NCBI GenBank assembly: GCA_903837525.1
Contig: CAILUU010000014.1
Span: forward strand, 35,654-99,653
From: an uncultured Bacteroidota bacterium
GTDB lineage: Bacteria > Bacteroidota > Bacteroidia > Chitinophagales > Chitinophagaceae
Length of the DNA: 64,000 nucleotides
Direction of reading: 5' to 3'
In this document: piece by piece, positions 30,777 through 39,744 of the stretch
Layout of the letters: every line of letters starts with the position of its first letter
Numbering within the stretch: the stretch's first letter is position 1
The notes under the pieces: generated by a model
The model's input: only the letters and a program-made list of their open reading frames with translations
Database searches by the model: none
What the model was told of the DNA's origin: nothing
Translations under genes and position numbers: made by a program

Positions 30777-32900
30777 TTAAGATGAAAGCATTTTTAAAAA
30801 TTCTTCTTCATTTAGTATGGTAATGGTTCCTAGCTTTTTTGCTTTTTCTAACTTACTTCCTGCATCTTCCCCTACTACTAAATAACTTAACTTACTACTT
30901 ACGCCGCTTAATAATTTACCGCCATTTGCTTCTACCATTGCCTCCCCATCGCTACGTTTTAGGCGGCTTAGGGTACCTGTAAATAAAAATGTAAATCCAG
31001 TTAAATTACCGTTAGTGGTTGTTGTTTTTTTCTCGTTTTTTAGGTGTAATCCAAGCTGTTCAAGTTTGTCAATCAACTCAATATTTTCTGCGGAGCTAAA
31101 AAATGCACAAATACTTTTTGCAACTTTTATTCCAACATCATCTAATTGTTTCAGCTCTTCCTCCGTATACGTTGTAAAATCTTTTAAATGACTAACAGCA
31201 TTGGCTAACGTTTTTGCAGTAGTTTCTCCAACATAGCGTATACCCAAGCCATAGATAATTCTATTAAGTGGTTGGGTTTTACTGTTTTCAATTGCCGTTT
31301 GTAAGTTGGCAATAGATTTTTCTCCAAAACCTTCTAAACCTTTTAATTTATCCCAAGGCAATTGATACACATCTGTAAGGGTTTGCAAAATGCCCATATC
31401 ATAAAACTTACGAACATTGGCATCGCCAAAGCTTCTAATATCCAACGCATCTTTACTTACAAAATGAATAATACGCTCTACCACTTGTGCTTTACAATTC
31501 ATATTGCTACATCGCCAAACGGCTTCCTCAGCTGGCTTTATTAAAATATGCTCACACACAGGGCAGTGAGTAGGAAATATTATTTTTTGCTCAGTTCCCC
31601 TCCGCAATTCTGCAAACGATTTTACAATTTGTGGAATAACATCGCCACTTCGTTCAATTAAAATGCTATCCCCTAGTTGTAAATCTTTTTCAATAATGTA
31701 CTCCTCGTTGTGTATGCTAATACTGCTTACCGTTACACCGCCAACAGCAACAGCCTCTATTTTTGCAACGGGTGTTACAGCCCCTGTTCTACCTACCTGA
31801 AACTCTATACCAATTAATTTACTAGTAGCTTGCCTTGCTTTAAATTTATAGGCAATTGCCCAACGAGGATGATGGCTTGTCATACCCAACTTATCCTGCA
31901 ATTGCAGGTTATTAACTTTTATAACCATCCCATCAATTTCATAATCTAAATTATCTCTACTTTTTTCAAATTCATTTACATAATCAATTACAGCTTGTAT
32001 GCCTTTTACCACTTTCATTTCTTTTTTTGGGCTTTTAAAACCTAAGCTCCAAAGCATTTCAAGCATATTGCTATGTGTAGATAATTGTTTTGAAAAATTG
32101 CTTGAATTCGTAGAGTCTAAAATTCCCCCTTTAGGGGGCAAGGGCGTTACATAACTTACATGATACAAAAAGGCTTCTAACTTTCTTCTTCCAACTTCTG
32201 CCGTGTCTTTTATGCGTAAACTGCCTGCCGCAGCATTACGTGGATTTGCTAAAGGCGGATTACCCTCTTCAATTTGTTTGTCGTTATAGGCTTTAAAGTT
32301 TTTTTTATTTAGCATAACTTCTCCACGTACCTCAATTTGGTTAATGCCATACTCCATAAAATTTGCCGATAGTGGAATTGATTTTATTTGCATGGTGTTT
32401 GGCGTAATATCATCACCAACAACTCCATCGCCTCTGGTTGTGCCCCTTACTAACATATTGTTTTCGTAAATAAGTGATATGCTTGCTCCATCAAATTTTG
32501 GTTCAACACAATATTCTACTTCATTTAAACCACTTAATTCTTTTGCTTTTCTATCCCAATCAATTAAATCATCGGCATCATAACTGTTTTCTAAACTTAG
32601 CATGGGCACCAAATGTTCTGCCTTTGCAAAATTATTCACCAATCCATTGCCCACACGTTGTGTGGGAGAATCTTTGGTAATAAGTGATTGATTAGTGGCT
32701 TCAATTTTTTCCAATGCTTTATACAATACATCATATTCTACATCGCTTATAAGCGGATTATTTTGTACATAATACCTATACTCATTAAAACGCAAAACAT
32801 TTCTTAATTGCTCTATATTATTTTCTGTTATGCTATTTGCAGCATTTAAAAAATCGACTGATTTTTGTTGTAATACTTTTGTTTGATCTTCGTTGTACAT
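30777..32900 (-). CDS. ligA: NAD-dependent DNA ligase
   Basis: A 707-residue ligase from the ATG at 32900; a longer frame to 32975 would overlap the divergent gene. Order: Ia domain (YYVQNNPLISDVEYD), adenylation domain with catalytic K135 in EPKFDG, OB fold, Zn finger (CPVC and CSNMNC), HhH domain (GLEGFGEKS, LGIRYVGETTA) and a C-terminal BRCT domain (FTFLFTGTLSRLKR). A 15-20 residue insert TPLPPKGGILDSTNSSNF lies in the adenylation domain where other ligases are short, over a GC-rich palindrome at 32121-32146. Confidence 0.96.
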   Translation of the reverse strand: MYNEDQTKVLQQKSVDFLNAANSITENNIEQLRNVLRFNEYRYYVQNNPLISDVEYDVLYKALEKIEATNQSLITKDSPTQRVGNGLVNNFAKAEHLVPMLSLENSYDADDLIDWDRKAKELSGLNEVEYCVEPKFDGASISLIYENNMLVRGTTRGDGVVGDDITPNTMQIKSIPLSANFMEYGINQIEVRGEVMLNKKNFKAYNDKQIEEGNPPLANPRNAAAGSLRIKDTAEVGRRKLEAFLYHVSYVTPLPPKGGILDSTNSSNFSKQLSTHSNMLEMLWSLGFKSPKKEMKVVKGIQAVIDYVNEFEKSRDNLDYEIDGMVIKVNNLQLQDKLGMTSHHPRWAIAYKFKARQATSKLIGIEFQVGRTGAVTPVAKIEAVAVGGVTVSSISIHNEEYIIEKDLQLGDSILIERSGDVIPQIVKSFAELRRGTEQKIIFPTHCPVCEHILIKPAEEAVWRCSNMNCKAQVVERIIHFVSKDALDIRSFGDANVRKFYDMGILQTLTDVYQLPWDKLKGLEGFGEKSIANLQTAIENSKTQPLNRIIYGLGIRYVGETTAKTLANAVSHLKDFTTYTEEELKQLDDVGIKVAKSICAFFSSAENIELIDKLEQLGLHLKNEKKTTTTNGNLTGFTFLFTGTLSRLKRSDGEAMVEANGGKLLSGVSSKLSYLVVGEDAGSKLEKAKKLGTITILNEEEFLKMLSS
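32121..32146. repeat. In-frame palindromic insert in ligA
   Basis: AATTCCCCCTTTAGGGGGCA: the CCCCC and GGGGG arms surround TTTA, then AGGGCG follows. It is a G+C block in an AT-rich gene, translated on the minus strand as LPPKGGIL. It differs from the paaC/paaD type and seems to be a second class of insert. Confidence 0.55.
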
Positions 32901-32973
32901 AAAAATTGACTTCTCGTAATCAAAGATAAAAGGATAACCATTGTTTTTAGTATTTTTACTAAAACAATAAGCC

Positions 32974-34623
32974 ATGCCATTCTATAAACTGTACAAACCT
33001 TACTTATTTTTTATTTTATTTTCCTTAATTCTTATTTTGGGCTGCAAATTTCGCCAAAAGGTTAACTTAATTGTACACAACGCAACCATTTATACAGTAA
33101 ATGAAAAGTTTGATACAGCACAAGCAATGGCTATACGAGACGGTAAAATTTTAGCCATTGGAAGTAACGATGAAATTTTAAAAGAGTTTGAAGGCGACGA
33201 AATGAAAAATGCAGAAGGTAAAATAATATTTCCTGGTTTTATTGATGCTCATGCACATTTTGTTGGATATGGTTTTGGTTTACAGCAGGTAAATTTAAAT
33301 GGTACAAAAAGTTGGCAAGAGTGTATAGATAGAATTTCAATATTTGTAAAAGAAAGAAATATAAAAAATGGGGATTGGATTTTAGGTGGAGGCTGGGATC
33401 AAAACGATTGGGCTATCCAGCAGTTTCCTACAAAAGAATTGTTGGATGCTAATTTTCCTAACAATCCAATATCGTTGGAAAGAGTGGATGGTCATGCTTC
33501 AGTTGTAAATCAAGTGGCATTGAATTTGGGCAATGTAAAACCTAATCAAACGATTACTGGCGGAACTGTAGAAACGATTAATGGAAAGCTTACAGGCATC
33601 TTAATAGATAACGCACGAACATTTATTTTACCTCCACCTGCAAGTAAAGAAAGTTATACAAAAGCGCTAAAAGAAGCACAGCAAAATTGTTTTGCTATGG
33701 GCCTAACAACTATTGTAGATTGTGGCTTAAACAAAAAAGATGTAGATATTATAGATGCTTTGCAAAAAGAAGGCATATTAAAAATGAAGTTAAACATAAT
33801 GCTATCCGACGATAGTATAAACTATGCTTATTACCTTAAAAATGGACCTTACAAAACGGATAGGTTAAATGTAAACGGATTTAAACTTTATGCTGATGGG
33901 GCTTTGGGTAGCCGTGGAGCCTGCTTACTACACCCATACAGCGATAAGCCCAACTGGCAAGGGTTTTTATTAAAAGATAGAAGTTATTTTGAAAAAGTAT
34001 TGCCGCTAATTTACAGCTCAAAATTTCAGGCAAATACACATGCCATTGGCGATAGTGCTAATAGAATAATACTACAATTGTATGGCACGTTACTAAAAGG
34101 AAAAAATGATAGACGCTGGCGTATAGAACATGCACAAGTAATAAATGAAAACGATTTTAATTTATTTGGAGTAAACAGTATTGTACCGAGCGTTCAGCCT
34201 ACACATGCTACTAGCGATATGTATTGGGCAAAAGAAAGATTGGGAGAGGAAAGGGAAAAAGGAGCGTATGCTTATCAACAATTATTAAAACAAAATGGTT
34301 GGATCTCTTTGGGTACTGATTTTCCGGTGGAAGATATTAATCCCTTTAAAACATTTTTAGCTGCTGTTGCAAGGCAAGATGCTAGTGGATATCCTACAAA
34401 TGGGTATCAAAAACAAAATAGCTTAACTAGGGAGCAGACAATAAAAGGGATGACCATTTGGGCAGCAAAAGCAAGTTTTGAAGAAAAAGAAAAAGGCAGT
34501 TTAGAAAAAGGCAAAGCAGCCGATTTTATTATTGTAGATACAGATTTAATGCGGTGTACAGTTGAGAATATTTTAAAAACAAAAGTAATTAGTACCTATA
34601 TAAATGGGGAAAAAGTAAAGTAA
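32974..34623 (+). CDS. YtcJ-like metal-dependent amidohydrolase, probable lipoprotein
   Basis: A 549-residue protein. The N-terminus has a hydrophobic stretch and lipobox-like LILGC, so it is probably a lipoprotein. Amidohydrolase_3 features: FIDAHAHFVG (metal-binding HAH), ILGGGWDQNDW, KLYADGALGSRGACL, HAIGDSANR, RIEHAQV, and the late TDFPVE with a metal-binding Asp. The family includes imidases and amidases of varied use; the substrate is unknown. The last part KGSLEKGKAADFIIVD is typical of the composite barrel. Confidence 0.9.
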   Translation: MPFYKLYKPYLFFILFSLILILGCKFRQKVNLIVHNATIYTVNEKFDTAQAMAIRDGKILAIGSNDEILKEFEGDEMKNAEGKIIFPGFIDAHAHFVGYGFGLQQVNLNGTKSWQECIDRISIFVKERNIKNGDWILGGGWDQNDWAIQQFPTKELLDANFPNNPISLERVDGHASVVNQVALNLGNVKPNQTITGGTVETINGKLTGILIDNARTFILPPPASKESYTKALKEAQQNCFAMGLTTIVDCGLNKKDVDIIDALQKEGILKMKLNIMLSDDSINYAYYLKNGPYKTDRLNVNGFKLYADGALGSRGACLLHPYSDKPNWQGFLLKDRSYFEKVLPLIYSSKFQANTHAIGDSANRIILQLYGTLLKGKNDRRWRIEHAQVINENDFNLFGVNSIVPSVQPTHATSDMYWAKERLGEEREKGAYAYQQLLKQNGWISLGTDFPVEDINPFKTFLAAVARQDASGYPTNGYQKQNSLTREQTIKGMTIWAAKASFEEKEKGSLEKGKAADFIIVDTDLMRCTVENILKTKVISTYINGEKVK

Positions 34624-34675
34624 GGGTAGCTTATTTCTCTCTTTAAACTTTTTACTAAAAACTATATCTTTAAAT

Positions 34676-35419
34676 ATGATTGAAGAAACGTTGCCCATGC
34701 CAGATATAAAATATATAAAATCATTATCAACCCTACATGCAGAGTTTGAAAGTAGTAGTAAAATTGCTATATCGGTAGATTGTGTAATATTTGGATTTGA
34801 TGAAAATAAACTAAAAATATTGCTGATACGAAGCGATGCAAAAAAGTTTGTGGGCAAATGGTCGCTTTTAGGCGACTTGGTAAATCCTTTGGAAGATCTA
34901 AATACATCGGCCTATAGAATTTTAAAAAATAGAACAGGTTTAAATGACTTGTATTTAGAGCAGGTACAAACATTTGGTTCACTAAATCGGCATCCTGCAG
35001 GTAGAGTAATTACTGTTGCTTATTGTTCTTTAATTAATATTCAAAACCATAAACTTAAAATTTTAGATAACGAATTGCATTGGCATGATGTAAAGGAAGT
35101 TTCTAATTTGGCATTTGATCATCAATATATTTTTGAGCTAAGTTATAAATGGCTACAAAAAAAAATACAAGAACATCCACTAGGGTTTAGTTTGTTACCA
35201 AAAAAATTCTCGTTAAGAGAATTACAAAACTTGTACGAAGCAATTTTGGATACCAAAATGGATAGGCGAAATTTTAGAAAAAAATTCTTTGCAATGGATT
35301 TTTTAATTGATACTAATGAAATGGAAACGGATGTACCACACCGACCAGGAAAATTATATAAATTTAATTACGAAAAATACAAAAAGAAAAAAAAGAAATG
35401 GGGCGGTATTGATTTTTAA
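34676..35419 (+). CDS. NrtR-type transcriptional regulator with degenerate Nudix domain
   Basis: A 247-residue protein. Residues 30-150 form a Nudix fold: ISVDCVIFGFDENKLKILLI, then GKWSLLGDLVNPLEDLNTSA where the Nudix box should be. The catalytic REXXEE is replaced by YRILKNRTG, so hydrolysis is unlikely and ligand sensing likely. The C-terminal part (FSLRELQNLYEAILDTKMDR, NFRKKFF) is the winged-helix domain of the NrtR/AraR family, whose members in Bacteroidota control sugar or NAD genes. It ends in a lysine-rich tail. Targets may include the neighbouring amidohydrolase or barrel gene. Confidence 0.88.
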   Translation: MIEETLPMPDIKYIKSLSTLHAEFESSSKIAISVDCVIFGFDENKLKILLIRSDAKKFVGKWSLLGDLVNPLEDLNTSAYRILKNRTGLNDLYLEQVQTFGSLNRHPAGRVITVAYCSLINIQNHKLKILDNELHWHDVKEVSNLAFDHQYIFELSYKWLQKKIQEHPLGFSLLPKKFSLRELQNLYEAILDTKMDRRNFRKKFFAMDFLIDTNEMETDVPHRPGKLYKFNYEKYKKKKKKWGGIDF

Positions 35420-35517
35420 TACGGTAAAATTTTCTTAAAATAATAGCTAATCAAACATTGAAACTTTACATTTAATTGCATCATACTATTAGATAATATT
35501 GAAGTCAAATTTATAAA

Positions 35518-36579
35518 ATGAGAATACTATTACTAACATTCCTTCTAACTTTCCTAATACAACAATCCAAAGCACAAGGTTGTGTAGCTATAAAAGGCGC
35601 CCCAAGTATGTGCACAAACCCTGCAAAAGCCAAAGGCTGGTTTATGGACATAAATACACGTTATTTTAAATCGTATAAACATTTTGTTGGCACACAAGAA
35701 CAAAAACAAAGAGAAGCCGATGGCTCAAACGTTATCAATAATGCATTTGAAATGAATGTTAATGCTACAAGAGTATTTAATACAAGAAATTCAATATCAA
35801 TTTCTGTACCCTTTTTAAGTTATAAGCGTACATCTTTGTACGAACACGATGGAAAAAATCGTCACCAAACCCATTCTTTTGGTCTTGGAGACATAAGAGT
35901 AGCTGCAAATAGATGGATGTTAGATCCAAACAAATCCCCAAAAGCAAATTTTCAAGTAGGGCTTGGCATTAAACTTCCTACGGGTGATTATAATTCACAA
36001 GATTATTTTTATAAAAAAGCCGATTCAAGTATAGTTGGCCCGGTTGATCAATCTATTCAATTAGGCGATGGGGGAACAGGATTAACGTTTGAGTTGAATG
36101 GATTTTACAGCATAACACATAAGCTAAGTACCTATACCAATCTTTATTATTTGGTTAATCCCAAAGAAATTAATGGAACATCTACTTCCAGAGGAAGTGT
36201 GGCTTCTGCAACGGCAAAAAAATATAATACCGATGTTATGAGTGTCCCTGATGTGTTTATGACTAGACTTGGAATTAGTTACATGGAAAAAAGGTATACT
36301 TTTTCAATTGGTATAAGAGCAGAAGGATTACCATCAAAAGATTTGGTTGGAGGTAGTAGAGGGTTTAGAAGACCAGGGTATATCATTTCTGGAGAACCAG
36401 GAATTAATTACGAAGCAAAAAAAATTAATTACACTTTAGCCGTTCCTTTTGCCTTAAAAAGAAATCGTACACAAAGCAATTCTGATAAAAGAAGGACGGC
36501 AGATTCAGGCATATTTACACAAGGTGATGCAGCCTTTGCAGATTATTTAGTAAGTTTTGGACTTCGGTTCAAACTCTAA
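35518..36579 (+). CDS. Outer-membrane beta-barrel protein
   Basis: A 353-residue exported protein. A signal peptide (RILLLTFLLTFLIQQSKA) is followed by QGCVAIKG. Alternating aromatic and polar strands fill the rest (FEMNVNATRVFNTRNSISIS, FQVGLGIKLPTGDYN, FELNGFYSITHKLSTYTNLY), ending with the terminal strand YLVSFGLRFKL, whose last residues favour BAM recognition. It is likely a porin-like or transporter barrel. I do not recognise a more exact family. It comes after the NrtR-like gene, 98 bases away. Confidence 0.75.
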   Translation: MRILLLTFLLTFLIQQSKAQGCVAIKGAPSMCTNPAKAKGWFMDINTRYFKSYKHFVGTQEQKQREADGSNVINNAFEMNVNATRVFNTRNSISISVPFLSYKRTSLYEHDGKNRHQTHSFGLGDIRVAANRWMLDPNKSPKANFQVGLGIKLPTGDYNSQDYFYKKADSSIVGPVDQSIQLGDGGTGLTFELNGFYSITHKLSTYTNLYYLVNPKEINGTSTSRGSVASATAKKYNTDVMSVPDVFMTRLGISYMEKRYTFSIGIRAEGLPSKDLVGGSRGFRRPGYIISGEPGINYEAKKINYTLAVPFALKRNRTQSNSDKRRTADSGIFTQGDAAFADYLVSFGLRFKL

Positions 36580-36602
36580 GTAACAAAGAATAAATTTTAA
36601 AA

Positions 36603-36627
36603 AGAGTTAGTTTCTAGCTCTTTTTTT
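36603..36627 (+). terminator. Terminator after the beta-barrel gene
   Basis: AGAGTTAG (36603-36610) pairs with CTAGCTCT (36614-36621, one G-U) and is followed by TTTTTT. It lies 24 bases after the stop codon and closes the unit. Confidence 0.8.
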
Positions 36628-36731
36628 ATTACATTTTCTACTGTTTCCGTTAATGGTTAAAATATTTAGTCAAAAATATTATTGAAAATCAATTAATTAT
36701 AAAGGTGTGGTATAAAATAGTACCTGTTTTC

Positions 36732-36764
36732 TTTGGAAAAGAATAGTTAGCCCCCTTACCTTTG
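36732..36764 (+). promoter_or_regulatory. Promoter of the rplM-rpsI-rpsB unit
   Basis: TTTG at 36732-36735 and TACCTTTG at 36757-36764 match the Bacteroidota consensus, with a 21-nt spacer. The leader of about 67 nt includes the hairpin at 36796-36815. Confidence 0.7.
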
Positions 36765-36795
36765 CAGTCCCAATTTTTTGGGAAACATATTTAAA

Positions 36796-36815
36796 GCCTT
36801 TGGGATGGCAAAGGC
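36796..36815 (+). promoter_or_regulatory. Leader hairpin before rplM
   Basis: GCCTTTG (36796-36802) and CAAAGGC (36809-36815) make a 7-bp stem with loop GGATGG, 21 bases before the rplM ATG. A smaller stem CCCAA...TTGGG precedes it. A ribosomal-protein leader that binds L13 or another product is possible. Confidence 0.4.
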
Positions 36816-36836
36816 ATCACTCAAAATAAATATAAA

Positions 36837-37280
36837 ATGAGCAAATTACATTTCACTACTAAACATGCTAATGCGGCTACCGTAACACACAACTGGTATG
36901 TTGTGGATGGTACTAATCAAACCGTAGGACGTATGTGTTCTAAAATTGCTGCAATCTTACGTGGTAAGAATAAGGCGTATTACACACCACACGTTGATTG
37001 TGGGGACTTTATTATTGTTACCAACTGCGAAAAAATTGTACTTACGGGTAATAAAATGAACGATAAAGTATATGATAATTTTAGTGGTTACCCAGGTGGC
37101 CGTAAAGAAGAATTAGCTAAAGACTTAATTAGACGCAGACCAGAAGTTTTAATTGAAAGAGCTGTAAAAGGGATGTTACCTAAAAATAGATTAGGCCGTC
37201 AGATGTACAAAAAACTATTTGTATACCAAGGTTCAAATCACCCTCATGCTGCACAAAAACCAGCCGAATTAAAATTCTAA
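36837..37280 (+). CDS. rplM: 50S ribosomal protein L13
   Basis: A 147-residue ribosomal protein. The family core HNWYVVDGTNQTVGRMCSKI, then ILRGKNKAYYTPHVDCGDFI and GMLPKNRLGRQMYKKLFVY, is complete. It is the first gene of the rplM-rpsI unit, with 27 bases to rpsI. A short N-terminal extension of about 20 residues is normal in the phylum. Confidence 0.98.
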   Translation: MSKLHFTTKHANAATVTHNWYVVDGTNQTVGRMCSKIAAILRGKNKAYYTPHVDCGDFIIVTNCEKIVLTGNKMNDKVYDNFSGYPGGRKEELAKDLIRRRPEVLIERAVKGMLPKNRLGRQMYKKLFVYQGSNHPHAAQKPAELKF

Positions 37281-37307
37281 TTTTTAAAAACATTTAAAAT
37301 AAAATAA

Positions 37308-37697
37308 ATGGAAAAGCAAAAAAATGCAGTTGGCCGAAGAAAAGAAGCGGTAACACGTGTTTTCTTATCTAAAGGCGAAGGAAAAATTACTGTTAACGGA
37401 AAAGATTACAAAACGTACTTTCCGTTAGTATACTTACAAAACCAAGTAGAAGCCCCTTTTAAAACAGTTGAAATTGCCGATAAATTTGATGTGGTAATAA
37501 ATGCAACTGGTGGCGGAGTAAAAGGCCAAGCAGAAGCTGCTAAATTAGGTATTGCCCGTGCTTTGCTAGAGGTAAGTGCCGATTACAGGCCAGCACTCAA
37601 AGCTGCAGGTTTATTAAAAAGAGACCCACGTAGTGTTGAACGTAAAAAACCAGGTCGTAAAAAAGCAAGAAGAAGTTTCCAGTTCAGCAAACGTTAA
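37308..37697 (+). CDS. rpsI: 30S ribosomal protein S9
   Basis: A 129-residue protein with the N-terminal AVGRRKEAVTRVFL, the middle GGGVKGQAEAAKLGIARALL and the C-terminal KKPGRKKARRSFQFSKR. The final Lys-Arg tail reaches the P-site tRNA in the 30S subunit. It lies between rplM and rpsB, with a 48-base gap to rpsB that has TTTTCAAATTTT-type repeats. Confidence 0.98.
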   Translation: MEKQKNAVGRRKEAVTRVFLSKGEGKITVNGKDYKTYFPLVYLQNQVEAPFKTVEIADKFDVVINATGGGVKGQAEAAKLGIARALLEVSADYRPALKAAGLLKRDPRSVERKKPGRKKARRSFQFSKR

Positions 37698-37745
37698 TTG
37701 GACACCTTTTCAAATTTTTAATTTTTCAAATTTTCAAACTATACA

Positions 37746-38624
37746 ATGGAAAATACTTCATTACAACAGCAACTTTTAGAGGCAGGTGTTCATTTTGGCC
37801 ACTTAAAAAAGAAATGGAACCCCAAAATGTTACCATACATTTTTGCCGAAAAAAAGGGTATTCACATTATTGATTTAAATAAAACCGTAGAAGGTTTACA
37901 AGAAACTGCAGCTGCTTTAAAAGCAGTAGCTCGTAGCGGTAAGAAAATAATGTTTGTTGCTACCAAAAAACAAGCAAAAGAAATTGTAAGCGAATGTGCT
38001 CAACGAGTAAATATGCCATACGTTACAGAGCGTTGGTTAGGTGGTATGCTTACCAACTTTAACACCGTTCGTAAAAGTGTAAAGAAAATGCAAAGCATAG
38101 AAAAAATGCTTGCCGATGGAAGTGCAGAAAGCTTAACTAAAAAAGAGCGTTTAACACTTACCCGTGATAAAGATAAAATGGCAAAAGTATTAGGTGGTAT
38201 TGCACAAATTAGTCGTGTACCCTCTGCTTTATTTATGGTAGATATAGGGCATGAGCATATTGCACTTGCCGAAGCTAAGCGTTTGAACATTAGCACATTT
38301 GGTATGGTAGATACCAATTGTGATCCTAATAAAGTTGACTTTGCTATTCCTGCAAATGACGATGCTACAAAATCAATTGCTATAATCGTTAATTATATTA
38401 CTGCTGCAATTGCCGAAGGTTTGCAAGAGCGTCAAGCAGGTAAAGATGATGACGAAAGCACTGATAGCGAAGAGAGTGCAGAAGCAAAAGCAGCTCGTTT
38501 TGAAGCAAAGCAAGACGGACAAGATGATAGAAATCGTAGAGGTGGTGGTAAAGGTGTAGCTTCTCAACCAAAGCGTAGAGTTGCAGGCCCAGGCCAAGGT
38601 GGTAGAAGACCTGCAGGGAAGTAA
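37746..38624 (+). CDS. rpsB: 30S ribosomal protein S2
   Basis: A 292-residue protein. Core motifs: LLEAGVHFGHLKKKWNPKM, FVATKKQAKEIV, RWLGGMLTNFNTV and FGMVDTNCDPNKVDFAIPAND. It carries a C-terminal tail of about 55 residues, first acidic (DDDESTDSEESAEA) then Gly/Arg-rich (GQGGRRPAGK), longer than in E. coli; such tails are seen in Bacteroidota. It precedes tsf, as in most bacteria. Confidence 0.98.
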   Translation: MENTSLQQQLLEAGVHFGHLKKKWNPKMLPYIFAEKKGIHIIDLNKTVEGLQETAAALKAVARSGKKIMFVATKKQAKEIVSECAQRVNMPYVTERWLGGMLTNFNTVRKSVKKMQSIEKMLADGSAESLTKKERLTLTRDKDKMAKVLGGIAQISRVPSALFMVDIGHEHIALAEAKRLNISTFGMVDTNCDPNKVDFAIPANDDATKSIAIIVNYITAAIAEGLQERQAGKDDDESTDSEESAEAKAARFEAKQDGQDDRNRRGGGKGVASQPKRRVAGPGQGGRRPAGK

Positions 38625-38627
38625 AAT

Positions 38628-38667
38628 CCCCTCCGCCTCCGCCGCGGCGGAGCAACTAAGGAGAGGA
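38628..38667. repeat. GC-rich palindromic element between rpsB and tsf
   Basis: The perfect palindrome CTCCGCCGCGGCGGAG (38637-38652) sits between CCCCTCC and GGAGAGG, itself an outer inverted pair. The block is far richer in G+C than its surroundings and resembles the in-frame inserts. It may also weaken read-through from rpsB to tsf. Confidence 0.6.
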
Positions 38668-38864
38668 AGAGATCAAAGATTTATGGGTGTCTTTTTTGTG
38701 ACAAACATTTTATCTTTAATCAACTTCATTGTCGTTGTATAAAACATCCTGATATTTTCGGGATTATTCCACATACAGTTCTTTATTATGCCAAGCACGC
38801 TAAAAGTTCAAATGGAATTTTAAGCCTTGAGCAATTAATTTTTAATTTTTAATTTTTAATTATC

Positions 38865-39689
38865 ATGAGTGTTACTATAACAGCACAAGACATAAACAAA
38901 CTACGCCAAAGTACTGGTGCAGGTATGTTAGATTGCCGTAAAGCATTAACAGAAGCCAACGGCGATTTTGAAGGAGCAATAGATTGGCTTCGTAAACAAG
39001 GACAAAAAGTAGCTGCAAAACGTAGCGATAGAGAAGCAAAAGAAGGTGTAGTAATTGCACAAACCACAGCAGATAATAAAAGTGGTATTGTACTTTGCAT
39101 AAGTGCTGAAACCGATTTTGTTAGCAACAACGCAGAGTTTGTAACATTTGTAAAAACTATTGCAAACGCAGCTATCGAAAATAATATACAAACTGCTGAA
39201 GAATTAAATAAAGTAACTATTGGTAGCGAAACCGTTGCCGATATGGTTAACGACAAATTAGCTAGCATTGGGGAAAAAATTGGTATTACTCGTTTCGAAA
39301 GAGTAAATGCTCCTTTTGTAGCAAGTTATATACATGGGTCAAACCGTATGGGCGTATTGGTTGCCTTAACTAAAGAAGCTGCCGAAGCTGGGAAAGATGT
39401 AGCCATGCAAATTGCTGCAATGAATCCATTAGCAGTTGATGAAAGTAGCATTGCACCAGAAACTATTGCAAGAGAAAGAGAAATTGCTATTGAGCAAATT
39501 AAAGCAGAAGGTAAGCCAGCAGAAATGGCCGAAAAAATTGCTGTAGGTAAAGTAAATAAATTTTTAAAAGATAATACGTTAATACATCAACCTTTTGTAA
39601 AAGACGCTAGCAAAACAGTAGCTGATTACTTAAAAAGTATAGATGTTGATTTAAAAGTTACTTCTTTTGTAAGAGTAGCATTAGGCTAA
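38865..39689 (+). CDS. tsf: Elongation factor Ts
   Basis: A 274-residue nucleotide exchange factor for EF-Tu. The N-terminal UBA-like part has DINKLRQSTGAGMLDCRKAL, followed by the conserved TDFVSNN and the C-terminal VASYIHGSNRMGVLVAL. A gap of 240 bases to rpsB is wide; the palindromic block and an AT repeat (TTTTTAATTTTTAATTTTTAA near 38836-38857) fill it. The ATG at 38865 follows that repeat. Confidence 0.98.
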   Translation: MSVTITAQDINKLRQSTGAGMLDCRKALTEANGDFEGAIDWLRKQGQKVAAKRSDREAKEGVVIAQTTADNKSGIVLCISAETDFVSNNAEFVTFVKTIANAAIENNIQTAEELNKVTIGSETVADMVNDKLASIGEKIGITRFERVNAPFVASYIHGSNRMGVLVALTKEAAEAGKDVAMQIAAMNPLAVDESSIAPETIAREREIAIEQIKAEGKPAEMAEKIAVGKVNKFLKDNTLIHQPFVKDASKTVADYLKSIDVDLKVTSFVRVALG

Positions 39690-39712
39690 TAATCTATTTA
39701 TATACTATTATG

Positions 39713-39740
39713 AAGCCCCGCATTTATGCAGGGCTTTTTT
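39713..39740. terminator. Terminator after tsf
   Basis: AAGCCC-C-GCAT pairs with ATGC-A-GGGCTT around TT, followed by a T-run at 39735-39740. It is 24 bases past the tsf stop and 5 bases before the convergent ggt stop, so it may serve both genes. Confidence 0.8.
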
Positions 39741-39744
39741 AATT

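Noticed and set aside
38000..39268. Several minus-strand ORFs opposite rpsB and tsf
   Set aside because: They are antisense shadows with leucine- and serine-rich, low-complexity sequence.
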